From positions 1 through 64,000 of the forward strand of contig NZ_SMOD01000005.1 of the NCBI RefSeq assembly GCF_004353905.1: DNA of 64,000 bases. Direction: 5' to 3'. Each line of letters starts with the position of its first letter. Position 1 is the stretch's first letter. A program made the translations under genes and the position numbers. This document shows positions 17,319-25,195 of the stretch, piece after piece. Source of the stretch: Paraburkholderia guartelaensis (GTDB taxonomy: Bacteria > Pseudomonadota > Gammaproteobacteria > Burkholderiales > Burkholderiaceae). A model generated the notes under the pieces. The model did no database searches and was not told the DNA's origin. It saw nothing but the letters and a program-made list of their open reading frames with translations.

Positions 17319-18605
17319 TCAGCCTTGGAAAGAGTCGGACTTGACATCCGTGCGTTGTGCGATTGCCGCGAGAACGGCCAGCATGGTCGCGTAGAAGGAC
17401 ACAGTGCTCTTCAGGTCGAAAGTCTCGACCGTCAGCCCGAAAACGAAGAACATCAGGATGAAGGACAGGCCGATGAGCGCCGTACGCCGCGTCGTCTTCG
17501 ATGTGGACTTGAGCTTCGCCGCGAAGAAGACCGCGGGTACGACGTAGATCGCGAGCAGCGCGAGGCCGCCCACAATGCCGTAGTTGGCCATGTAGGCGAG
17601 CAACTGGTTGTGCACTTCACCTTCGCCGAACTGTGCCGCGGTGGGGGTCAGCGCACCTTGCTTCGCCATCAATGTCATCTTGTCGCGAAACCCGTCGCCA
17701 CCGAGGCCAAGCACCGGATTTTCGGCAATCAGCGTCGCCGCTGCTTCATAGAGTTGCAGGCGGATGCCGACCGACGTGTCGCGGTGACCTTGCGTGTACT
17801 GGGTCAGGTCGGACGACACGCCGTTCACGCGATCGCGCACCGTCCCCGAGAGTCCGTACACGAGTCCGAGCAGCACCGCAACCGCCACCGGCATCAGCAC
17901 CTTCCAGTGAAAGGGCTTGTTGCGGCCGAGCTCCCAGACGATCAGCAATGCAACAAGCGGGATCGCCGCCCAGCCTCCGCGCGCGCCAGACAACAGCGAA
18001 GCAGCGAGGCCTGCAACCAGGCCCGCGATCTTGAGCGCGCGCCAGAGCGCCGAATCCTTGCGCCACCAGTTCAGCGCGATCGCTGACAGCACGCCGAGCG
18101 CAAGCGCGAGATCGCCAAAGTGGATCGGGTTCAGGAACGCACTGCCGATGCGCCCGTCGCCCCAATCGCGCGGCATAAAAAGGGCAAGCGCGAGCGCGGA
18201 CAGGGCTCCCAGGGTAAAGGAAAGGTCCGCCCAGACGAAGATTCGCGGCGGCGCGCGCCGCAGGGCCAGAAAGATCGGGATTGCGAGCAGGAAACGCGAT
18301 GGCGAGTCCCAGGTTTTGAACATAGGATGCCCATGCGAGAGCGTGCTGAGCGCGACGGCAGCAACGGGGCCGCACAGCGCGATGCATAACGCGAGTTCGT
18401 AACGCTCAAGCGGCGCATAGCCATAGGGTGCGCCTGCGGGCCGCGAGCAGAGTGCCACCAGCGAAATGACGCCCGCACCGATCGATACGGCGCTCGAAGC
18501 GCCTTGCACGAGCATGGCGATAGAGGGAAAGGCGAGCAGGAAAGCCGCGGTCAGCCAGTCGCCGGGCGCGGTGCGTCGGGAATCAATCGTAACTGCTGTC
18601 GGCAT
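17319..18605 (-). CDS. O-antigen ligase-family protein (WaaL/Wzy_C)
   Basis: A 428-residue polytopic membrane protein with about ten to twelve hydrophobic segments and one large periplasmic loop (about residues 235-335). Near its end, GLGGDGFRDKM and EVHNQLLAYMANYGIVGG carry the conserved His of the Wzy_C domain. Such proteins either ligate undecaprenyl-PP-linked O-antigen to lipid A-core or polymerise O-units or attach glycans to pilin; ligase is the most likely call in an O-antigen region. A GTG directly before the ATG (18608) is an alternative start. It is divergent from lrgAB, and its 3' end touches a decayed copy of lrgB. Confidence 0.8.
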   Translation of the reverse strand: MPTAVTIDSRRTAPGDWLTAAFLLAFPSIAMLVQGASSAVSIGAGVISLVALCSRPAGAPYGYAPLERYELALCIALCGPVAAVALSTLSHGHPMFKTWDSPSRFLLAIPIFLALRRAPPRIFVWADLSFTLGALSALALALFMPRDWGDGRIGSAFLNPIHFGDLALALGVLSAIALNWWRKDSALWRALKIAGLVAGLAASLLSGARGGWAAIPLVALLIVWELGRNKPFHWKVLMPVAVAVLLGLVYGLSGTVRDRVNGVSSDLTQYTQGHRDTSVGIRLQLYEAAATLIAENPVLGLGGDGFRDKMTLMAKQGALTPTAAQFGEGEVHNQLLAYMANYGIVGGLALLAIYVVPAVFFAAKLKSTSKTTRRTALIGLSFILMFFVFGLTVETFDLKSTVSFYATMLAVLAAIAQRTDVKSDSFQG

Positions 18606-18674
18606 CACTACACTGCTGTTATCTGTAAGGGAGGGCGGTTGTGTGGACTACGTCCCCGTGTTACGTCCTCACTA

Positions 18675-18762
18675 CGCAGCTTTTTGGGTGCGAAGCATGA
18701 CGAGAATCGCACTATTGTACGCGGACATTTTCCTCGTTCGAGACTGCACCCAAAAAACTGCG
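18675..18762. promoter_or_regulatory. Long inverted repeat in the waaL-lrgA divergent intergenic region
   Basis: Positions 18675-18691 (CGCAGCTTTTTGGGTGC) are the reverse complement of 18746-18762 with one mismatch in 17, separated by 54 bases. The 340-bp gap 18606-18945 holds no gene, so these half-sites most likely serve as operators for one or both divergent transcripts, although a looped mRNA structure is also possible. The arms contain no classical -10 or -35 box. No regulator gene is next to them. Confidence 0.45.
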
Positions 18763-18945
18763 CACTACTTTGGTGAACGCGACCGGCCCGATAAAAATCG
18801 GGAGCAAACGGAATGCGTATAGTTTACAGCCGCGAACGAGGAGGGCGCACATCGCACTCTGGTATGACGATTCGCTGCGCATCGCGCATCATTGGGCTAC
18901 ACTGCGCGCGCCGCGCATGTTTCCAGCCCCGCCTTGCCTTTAGCC

Positions 18946-19317
18946 ATGCTTCGTTCCCTTGCCGCCCTCCTGATCTTCCAGTGTCTCGGCGAGAGCGTGT
19001 CCTACGTGTTCTCGCTGCCCGTGCCCGGTCCCGTGATCGGCATGCTGCTCCTGTTCGCCTTCGCGTTGATGCGGCCCGCCGCCGCCGAGGCGATCGAGCC
19101 GACCGCGCTCGAATTGCTGCGCCATCTCTCGCTGCTCTTCATTCCGGCGGGCGTGGGCATCATGGTGTCCGCGCAGGCCGTGCGCGGCGAGGCGCTCGCC
19201 GTGATCGCGAGCCTCGTCGTGAGCACGACACTCGGCATCGCAGTGACGGCGCTCGTCACACGCGCGCTGTTGCGTCGTCAGCGGCGCAACCCAACGGCCG
19301 GGGAAGGCGCATCGTGA
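18946..19317 (+). CDS. lrgA: LrgA/CidA-family holin-like protein
   Basis: A 123-residue membrane protein with four hydrophobic segments. I choose the ATG at 18946 (MLRSLAALLIFQCLGE) because the conserved family start is there; the 18 residues upstream in frame are not membrane-like. The segment PVPGPVIGMLLLF is the signature of the LrgA/CidA family (PF03788). Family members act like holins and antiholins that modulate murein hydrolase activity or, in other reports, transport small organic acids. The gene overlaps lrgB by GTGA. Confidence 0.88.
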   Translation: MLRSLAALLIFQCLGESVSYVFSLPVPGPVIGMLLLFAFALMRPAAAEAIEPTALELLRHLSLLFIPAGVGIMVSAQAVRGEALAVIASLVVSTTLGIAVTALVTRALLRRQRRNPTAGEGAS

Positions 19318-20057
19318 ACGGTCACCTGCCCATTACGAAGCTCGACGCGATCTGGGTCTATCTTGCCGCCACGCCGCTGCTCGGCTTGACGGTGACGCTC
19401 GTCGCCTATCTCATCGCTATCAATATCTACGCGCGCGCAAAGCACAATCCGCTCGCGAACCCGGTGTTGATCGCCGTGGCGCTCGTCGTCGCGGCGCTGA
19501 AGATCACGGATACGCCGTATCGCACGTATTTCGAGGGCGCCCAGTTCGTGCACTTCCTGCTCGGTCCCGCCACGGTCGCGCTCGCCCTGCCGCTCTACCG
19601 TCAGTGGGACAAGCTAAAGCGCGGCGCGCTGCCATTGCTCGGCGGGCTCGTTGCAGGCTCGCTCACGGCAATCGTGTCTGCGGTCGGCGTCGCGAAGCTC
19701 TTTGGCGCCTCGCATCAGACCATTGCCTCGCTCGCGCCGAAGTCCGTCACCACACCGATCGCCATGGCCGTCGCCGACAAGGTCGGCGGCATCCCATCGC
19801 TCACTGCCGTGCTCGTGATATCGACGGGCGTGTTCGGAGCAGTATCCGCGCGCTGGATTCTCAACGTCATTCGCGTGCGCGAGACCGAAGTGCGCGGCTT
19901 CGCGATCGGCGTGGCTTCGCATGGCATCGGCACAGCACGTGCGTTTCAGGTCAGCGAGGAGATGGGCGCGTTTTCCGGGCTCGGCATGGGTCTGAACGGT
20001 GTCTTTACTGCGTTCGTCGTGCCGGTGCTGTTGCCCGTGCTGCTGCGGTGGCTGTAG
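19314..20057 (+). CDS. lrgB: LrgB-family protein
   Basis: A GTG at 19314 overlaps the lrgA stop and gives a 247-residue product with the LrgB/CidB fold (PF04172): about six to eight membrane segments, DTPYRTYFEGAQ near residue 65, FLLGPATVALALPLY near 78, SVTTPIAM and GIPSLTAVLV in the middle, and GVASHGIGTARA near 200. These motifs are all present, so it appears intact. It works with LrgA in the inner membrane. The long open frame before the GTG reads through lrgA in another frame and is not used. Part of this gene is duplicated and decayed at 16686-17313. Confidence 0.9.
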   Translation: MNGHLPITKLDAIWVYLAATPLLGLTVTLVAYLIAINIYARAKHNPLANPVLIAVALVVAALKITDTPYRTYFEGAQFVHFLLGPATVALALPLYRQWDKLKRGALPLLGGLVAGSLTAIVSAVGVAKLFGASHQTIASLAPKSVTTPIAMAVADKVGGIPSLTAVLVISTGVFGAVSARWILNVIRVRETEVRGFAIGVASHGIGTARAFQVSEEMGAFSGLGMGLNGVFTAFVVPVLLPVLLRWL

Positions 20058-20269
20058 AAAATTTCTCGCGCTGTCGGCGAAATGGTCCGCTAACGAGTAA
20101 CTTCATCTTCTTCAAAGCGAACCTTTCGAGTCGTCCAATTGCGGTCGCTGAGGGTACGTGAGGCCGGCTCAGAATGGCCGCGTCCAGCCCTAAGGTCGGA
20201 ACGCGAAAGCAGCGTCGCGAAGCTCAGGGCGGCTCTGCGGATGCCGATCTACTCCCGGCCCCCGGCAGA

Positions 20270-20480
20270 TATTCTTGAAGAGATCGATTGAGGTAGACGC
20301 TGTGAAATCACCGAAGACTGCTACCGCTGGCTTGCCGAGAATCTGACGGGCGGAGAGGGCGTCGATAAGGCACCCAAACGGTCAGACCTTGACTCCGAAG
20401 CAAACGCTGCCAGTGGAAAAGCCGATCAAATTCGCCTCAACTCTACGACGATCGGCGAGCCGACGGGAAGCCTTCGTAGA
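20270..20480 (+). pseudogene. Probable remnant of an IS3-family orfA
   Basis: The translation around 20305-20425 (EITEDCYRW, then GGEGVDKAPKRSDLDSEANA) resembles the ITE-x-TYYRW, GG, VDxAKRLKDLExENA pattern of IS3-family OrfA leucine-zipper regions. It contains stops and insertions and has no OrfB partner. The remainder of the gene-free stretch 20058-21008 shows no gene I can support: the short open frames in it are not protein-like. Confidence 0.35.
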
Positions 20481-21008
20481 ATCTAGTTGCGCGCAGGGGC
20501 GTGCAGCGCCGCCGCGGCGCCCCCGTGCAATCCGGAGTTATTTCGCAAGGCCTCGGACCCAGAGCGCCGACTCGGCCGGGACCGACATCCTGTCGTCGAC
20601 CAGGAGCGTTTAATCACGATCGCTCTTGCTTCCGTGTCTGACTTGCAACGTCCGCAGGTCTTGATCGTGTCTGGTGAGGGCGAACCACGGGGGAGCCTCT
20701 GCGAGACATCCGGAGGCAGCCTACAAAGTCAGTCGAACAACAATAAATACGGCACGACGTTCGTTCCATTTCCCGGTGAAAAGTCCACAACGTCCCCGGT
20801 CCATGGCCTGTTTTTCTGCCCCACTTCGGCCTCTCGTAAATAGAGTGTGAGAGCGTGTGGATGCTCTCGAATACGCACACTTTCGCAATTAGAGGAAGAC
20901 GATAGGCTCGAATTCTTAGACCTGCTCTCGAAGCCCATGCATGTGTCAATGGCGACGTATAGGCGCTGAGGTAATATCGGTCTTTCCAAACCTTTCCCGG
21001 GGGGCGGC

Positions 21009-21788
21009 ATGTGGTCGATTGATGGGATAACCGATCGGACGTTTCGCGCTAAATTTCTCGATGTGCCCGATGCGATGTCGGCATGGCTAAACGAGGTCGG
21101 GGGCTTCGAAGGGAAAGACGTGCTGGAATTCGGATGCGGTGAAGCAACAGCGGCACTAGGCATCGCGCTTCGCTATCATCCGCGCCGCCTTGTTGCGACC
21201 GAGATCCAGTCGAGTGAGCTCGATCGCGCTATTCCGCTGGCGCGCGAGCAGCTTGGTCTTAACGAACTGCCACTGAATCTCGAACTGACGAAGGTCGATC
21301 CGGCTGAGCGGCTAGACCACACGGGCCGCTTCGATATTGCCTACAGTTGGTCCGTTTTCGAGCACGTGCGCCAGGATTTGATCGCCGATTGCCTGACCAA
21401 GATTTTCGACGTGCTGCGCCCAGGCGGATATATGTTCTTGCAAACTACGCCGCTCTACTACTCGGCATTCGGTTCGCATTTCGCACAATGGATACCAATG
21501 CCTTGGGCGCACCTGTCAATGCAACACAATTTGCTCTGCGACGAAATCCGTCGACAGGTAACTGACAGTGACGAGTGCCGAATCTTGCTTTCCATGTACG
21601 AAACGCTGAACCGCGCCACGGATTCGCATATTCTTGACACCGCCCGAAGTGTCGGATTTGAGATTGTTCGCGAACATCGGACCTACGATGCTTTCCCCAT
21701 CCCAGAGCAGCTTCTCCGCATATACCAGGAGTCCGTCCTCAGGACGAACCAACTCGTATTCCTCGCGAGAAGGTCAGCCGACGACTAG
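21009..21788 (+). CDS. Class I SAM-dependent methyltransferase
   Basis: A 259-residue protein with methyltransferase motif I VLEFGCGEATAALG (about residues 38-51), an acidic motif II end (VATEIQSSEL), and post-motif segments FDIAYSWSVFEHV and LRPGGYMFLQTTPLYY, all typical of Methyltransf_11-type enzymes. There is no signal peptide, so it is cytosolic. The methyl acceptor is unknown; in an O-antigen region capping or decoration of a sugar is plausible. It stands alone between an IS remnant and a decayed acyltransferase fragment, in a stretch with more decay than the rest of the window. Confidence 0.75.
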   Translation: MWSIDGITDRTFRAKFLDVPDAMSAWLNEVGGFEGKDVLEFGCGEATAALGIALRYHPRRLVATEIQSSELDRAIPLAREQLGLNELPLNLELTKVDPAERLDHTGRFDIAYSWSVFEHVRQDLIADCLTKIFDVLRPGGYMFLQTTPLYYSAFGSHFAQWIPMPWAHLSMQHNLLCDEIRRQVTDSDECRILLSMYETLNRATDSHILDTARSVGFEIVREHRTYDAFPIPEQLLRIYQESVLRTNQLVFLARRSADD

Positions 21789-21975
21789 CACATTGATCGT
21801 ATTCGCGTAGCGCACTGGCGATGATCCAGTGCTAAATGATGACCGCATGAAGTGTGACTTAGCGGTACCCGTCGCCCGGGGCAATATAAGCCATGCCTAC
21901 ATGACGTGTCGGTATTGCAAGGGAAGCGCGGGATGATGGCGTGGTTTGAGCCATCAAACGGGGTTGATACGCTGA

Positions 21976-22140
21976 TGAGGGAAGGCCACAGACTGGAATC
22001 GGTGCACTTTCTACGCTTCTTTGCGGCAGCGGGCGTGGTGGTGCACCACTTAATGCAATATTACGGCAGCCACATCCACGGTGGGCGTGTTCTTTGTGAT
22101 AAACGGCGTTGTCATCGCCCTCGGGGTAGCCGAAGGTGCA
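21976..22140 (+). pseudogene. Acyltransferase-3 family N-terminal fragment (frameshifted)
   Basis: The reading RLESVHFLRFFAAAGVVVHHLMQYYGSH is the N-terminal membrane segment of an acyltransferase-3 (OafA/NodX-like) protein with its conserved first-helix His. A frameshift near 22080 is followed by GVFFVINGVVIALGVAEG, the second conserved block (normally GVDVFFVISGF). Nothing of the rest of the roughly 350-residue family follows; at about 22145 the similarity stops and an Xre-like ORF on the other strand takes over. The bases 21789-21975 before it hold no gene I can support. Confidence 0.6.
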
Positions 22141-22373
22141 AGTGTGGGCCGCTTCAGGACCCCGCGAATCTCGGCGAGACTCTCGCGTGGCCCCAATATC
22201 CATACGGCGTCGAGGGCGTCGGCCGCGCCGTCCAGCGTCGAGCTTCGCGCATCGTGTCGACCCGACAGCGATGCGCCCGGATTTTGACGCGCCACGCCGA
22301 GTCGTTTGGCCATGACCGTCAAACCTAATCCCCTTTCCCGCATCAGTGTCTTGATCGGAACTAGGAATGGCAT
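22050..22373 (-). CDS. Putative Xre/HipB-like HTH regulator, 3' end chimeric
   Basis: From the ATG at 22373 (preceded by AGGGTGA) the product begins MPFLVPIKTLMRERGLGLTVMAKRLGVARQ, a helix-turn-helix resembling HipB-type antitoxins, followed by STLDGAADALDAVWILGPRESLAEIRGVL, the usual tail of such small regulators. After about residue 75 the frame runs antisense to the acyltransferase fragment, so its last 30 residues are almost certainly not original. No toxin partner gene is adjacent. It may be a broken antitoxin remnant rather than a working regulator. Confidence 0.4.
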   Translation of the reverse strand: MPFLVPIKTLMRERGLGLTVMAKRLGVARQNPGASLSGRHDARSSTLDGAADALDAVWILGPRESLAEIRGVLKRPTLAPSATPRAMTTPFITKNTPTVDVAAVILH

Positions 22374-22848
22374 TTCATTCACCCTAGGCCGCAAGAAAAC
22401 AGGCACCTAGAAACATATGGTTGATAAACAACGTATTTACATCATTAACAACGATTCTGAATCTGACTTGTCACGTGATATACCGCCGCACACATCCTTG
22501 TTTATTGGTGATTCCCCCGCTTGAGATAACGTCCGCGAATGAAAAATCAATCGTTGATGTCAAAGTGAGGTCATATTGTTTCGATCCTTATCGTAAGAAG
22601 GATGATATACATATCAACTAAGAGAGTGGCAGGCGAGGAGGTTGGTCGTTTGCTCAGAATCCCGCCACACGGGCGTTTCACGGTGCATCGCTTGACGAAA
22701 CAGGGCCTGCTCGCGAATGAGTTCACGTGCCTGCTGGTGGTGGGAACAGTTTTAGCCCTAACTTCTTGGTCCGACGGCAGGAGCGCGCCAAGACGGAAAA
22801 GCAAAAACGTAAGTGACGGGGCAGCAGAGACAACAACGATTTGCCTTG
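22374..22848. other. Gene-poor, AT-richer stretch
   Basis: This 475-bp gap between the Xre-like ORF and the GT2 gene is clearly less GC-rich than the surroundings. A 35-codon frame from the ATG at 22417 to 22524 is protein-like (it starts MVDKQRIYIINND) but lacks a good ribosome site and has no recognisable family; it might be the 5' stub of a lost gene. I see nothing else supportable. Confidence 0.4.
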
Positions 22849-23688
22849 CTAACCACCGCGCGCAAACAGCGCACGCTTCATCTTGTGCAAGGTGCGATAC
22901 GGCGTCACAAAGTGCAGCAAGCTCTTCGCCACGCCCGCCCAGTCGCGCCAATTCATCACATTCAGATAACGCAGCTGCAGGCGCAACGTCGATACGATCT
23001 GCCGCCGCCGCTTCGTCGCGCTAATGCCGCCTTCATTCAGTTCGTAGTACAAACCAAGCTCCGGCAGATTCGCGCACTCGTAGCGCTCCATCAGTCGCAG
23101 GAACAGGTCGAGGTCCTCAGCGGCCGGATACTGCACGCGATAGTTGCCTACAGCGAGCACGGCATCGACACGTAACATCACCGAAGGATGCACGAGCGGC
23201 GAGCGCAAGAGGCGCGAGCGGCGCAGCGCACGCGCATCGCTGCTCGGACGCAGCATGAAAAGCGGCTCGCCCGCGCGATTGACCACCTGGGTCCACGTGC
23301 CGAGCGCCGCAAGCGCAGGTTCCGCTTCCATGCGCGCGCGCTGTTTCGCGAGGCGCTGAGGCGCAGTGAGATCGCCCGCATCGATACGCGCAGCGTAACG
23401 AAAACCGCGCGCCGCGAGCGCCTCGATGCCAGCCTGCAACGCGCGCTCGATACCGCCGTTCTTCTCCATCCGCAAAACTTCCACGCACATGCCCGGCACC
23501 TCAGGCGCGACGATCGGCGGCGTGCTGCCATCGTCAACGACGAGCGCATAGATCGTTGCGTCCTCATCGAACGAAGCGAGCGTTCGGGCCACATCGTCCT
23601 GACCGTTGTATGCAGGCATGAGCACGGCGACGTCGGCAAGCACGCCCTCGCGTGCATCGCGCATGGGAAGCGCGGCGGAATTCATCAT
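22849..23688 (-). CDS. GT2-family glycosyltransferase
   Basis: I take the ATG at 23688, which overlaps the flippase stop as ATGA; the 77 upstream residues in the open frame are a shadow of the flippase gene. The 279-residue product has the GT-A motifs VAVLMPAYNGQDDVARTL, LVVDDGSTPP, IDAGDLTAPQRL and AAEDLDLFLRLM (about residues 20-205). It resembles cytoplasmic transferases that add sugars to undecaprenyl-linked O-units. Coupling to the Wzx-type flippase suggests both act on the same repeat unit. Sugar and acceptor are not deducible. The C-terminus is basic and amphipathic, as for membrane-surface enzymes. Confidence 0.82.
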   Translation of the reverse strand: MMNSAALPMRDAREGVLADVAVLMPAYNGQDDVARTLASFDEDATIYALVVDDGSTPPIVAPEVPGMCVEVLRMEKNGGIERALQAGIEALAARGFRYAARIDAGDLTAPQRLAKQRARMEAEPALAALGTWTQVVNRAGEPLFMLRPSSDARALRRSRLLRSPLVHPSVMLRVDAVLAVGNYRVQYPAAEDLDLFLRLMERYECANLPELGLYYELNEGGISATKRRRQIVSTLRLQLRYLNVMNWRDWAGVAKSLLHFVTPYRTLHKMKRALFARGG

Positions 23689-24947
23689 GAAACGAGTTTG
23701 AAGCGAATGTAGTAGAGGTTCACGCAGGCGGCCGCGAGATAGCCTGCCGCGAGGCCGCACAGCGCGCCATACGAGCCGAGTCGCGGTATCGCCACGAGAT
23801 TCACGGCGAACGCCACGGCGAGCGCGAGCAGCCATTTCGCGAGCAGCACGAATTTCGCCTGATATTTGAGCACGACGAGGTTGCCGATGGCTTCGAGTCC
23901 CGCCGGCACCGAAAGCCACACGGCCCAGCGGAAGATGCCGATCGCGCCTTCGTAGTCCGGCCCGAACACGCGGCCGATGATGACGCCCGCGAGCGCATCG
24001 AGCACGAGCGCGCCCGCCACCATCAGCACAGCCGTCATCGCGAAGAGGCGCACGAGGTTGCGGCGCAGCTGCGCGGTCTGCTGCACGCGGTAGACGAAGG
24101 CGGGCGCGATCGTCTGCGAGAGCATGAGCGCAAGCGTGATCCAGTTCTCGTTGAGCTGTTGCGCAGCCGAGTAGCGGCCGAGATCGGCGAACGAGATCGT
24201 GCGCTCGAGCATCAAGCGGTCGAGCTTCAGGAACAGGTACATGCAGATGAGCCCGAGCCAGAACACCGTGCCCGCGCTCGCGAAATGCTTAAAAAGCGAG
24301 CGGTCCACGTGCCAGCCGAGCTTGCCGCCGTGGCGGCGCCGGAAGTAGAGCACGAGCGCCGCGCCGATCGCCGCCGATTCCAGCGCCCAGAGCCAGCCGA
24401 AGGTGGCGGGCGCGAACGCCGCGCGCGCAAGCAGAAATACGAGCAGCGCCTTGATCACGGCCGTCGTCATGCTCGCGAGCAATTGCGGTTTGCTGTATGT
24501 CATGCTCTGCAGCCAGGCGTTGATCACGCCCACAAATGGCTCGCGAAACAGCATCGTCACCGCGAGCCCGGCGAGCATGGCGCCGACCATCGGGTCGGTC
24601 ACGCCGAGCGCAATGCCGGCCCACGTTAGGAGCAGCGCCGCCGCCGACACGCCGATGCGCAGCGCGAACGCGCTCCCGAGCACGGTGCCGAGCTGCTCCG
24701 GCGGCCGGTTGACGATGGTCGGCACGAGAATCTCGGCGCCGCACACCCACGTAATCGGCGCGAGCACGAGCAGGAGCGTGTTGGCGTACTGCCACTTGCC
24801 GAATACGTCAGGGCCGAAATAGCGCGCGAGCACGCCGCTGATGGCGATGGCCACCGCGATCTGCGTGACGCGCTCGAGGCCGAGCCACACGATGTTCGCA
24901 AACGCGCGGGCGACGTCGGGATTGCCAAAGCGCTTGAGGCTCAGCAT
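23685..24947 (-). CDS. Wzx-type oligosaccharide flippase
   Basis: A 420-residue MATE/PST-type transporter with about twelve membrane segments and a short soluble N-terminus containing an ARAFANIVWLGLERV segment, typical of Wzx proteins. It would move the undecaprenyl-diphosphate-linked O-unit or exopolysaccharide unit from the cytoplasmic to the periplasmic face. The gene is the first of a two-gene operon with the GT2 transferase. It is divergent from the phosphomannomutase gene, with a 248-bp gap (24948-25195) that contains a short perfect hairpin (TGCCG-AAAAA-CGGCA, 25077-25091) and no gene. No wzy-like polymerase is next to it. Confidence 0.82.
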   Translation of the reverse strand: MLSLKRFGNPDVARAFANIVWLGLERVTQIAVAIAISGVLARYFGPDVFGKWQYANTLLLVLAPITWVCGAEILVPTIVNRPPEQLGTVLGSAFALRIGVSAAALLLTWAGIALGVTDPMVGAMLAGLAVTMLFREPFVGVINAWLQSMTYSKPQLLASMTTAVIKALLVFLLARAAFAPATFGWLWALESAAIGAALVLYFRRRHGGKLGWHVDRSLFKHFASAGTVFWLGLICMYLFLKLDRLMLERTISFADLGRYSAAQQLNENWITLALMLSQTIAPAFVYRVQQTAQLRRNLVRLFAMTAVLMVAGALVLDALAGVIIGRVFGPDYEGAIGIFRWAVWLSVPAGLEAIGNLVVLKYQAKFVLLAKWLLALAVAFAVNLVAIPRLGSYGALCGLAAGYLAAACVNLYYIRFKLVS

Positions 24948-25195
24948 CGCGCCTCGCCATGGCGGGAGGCGCTAAAAAAGGGGCAGGCACGCGGCGTGCG
25001 CAATCTCTCCGCCATTTTTGACGAATATTTTGGCAATAAAAGGAAACAGTGAAGCATTAAAATGGGTGCATACCACTGCCGAAAAACGGCAATTATAGTT
25101 TGTAACGGATCCCACTTTTCGTAACTCCGAAGGCTTACAGTCGCCTGTCCGTGTTACGAATAGACCCGAATCCCCATCAGGACGTGAGCCCCAAC

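Noticed and set aside
20614..20949. 111-codon minus-strand frame upstream of the methyltransferase
   Set aside because: No ribosome site, no recognisable motif and an overlapping antisense frame of the same length.
22602..23024. 140-codon plus-strand frame
   Set aside because: Its second half is antisense to the GT2 gene and the start has no ribosome site.
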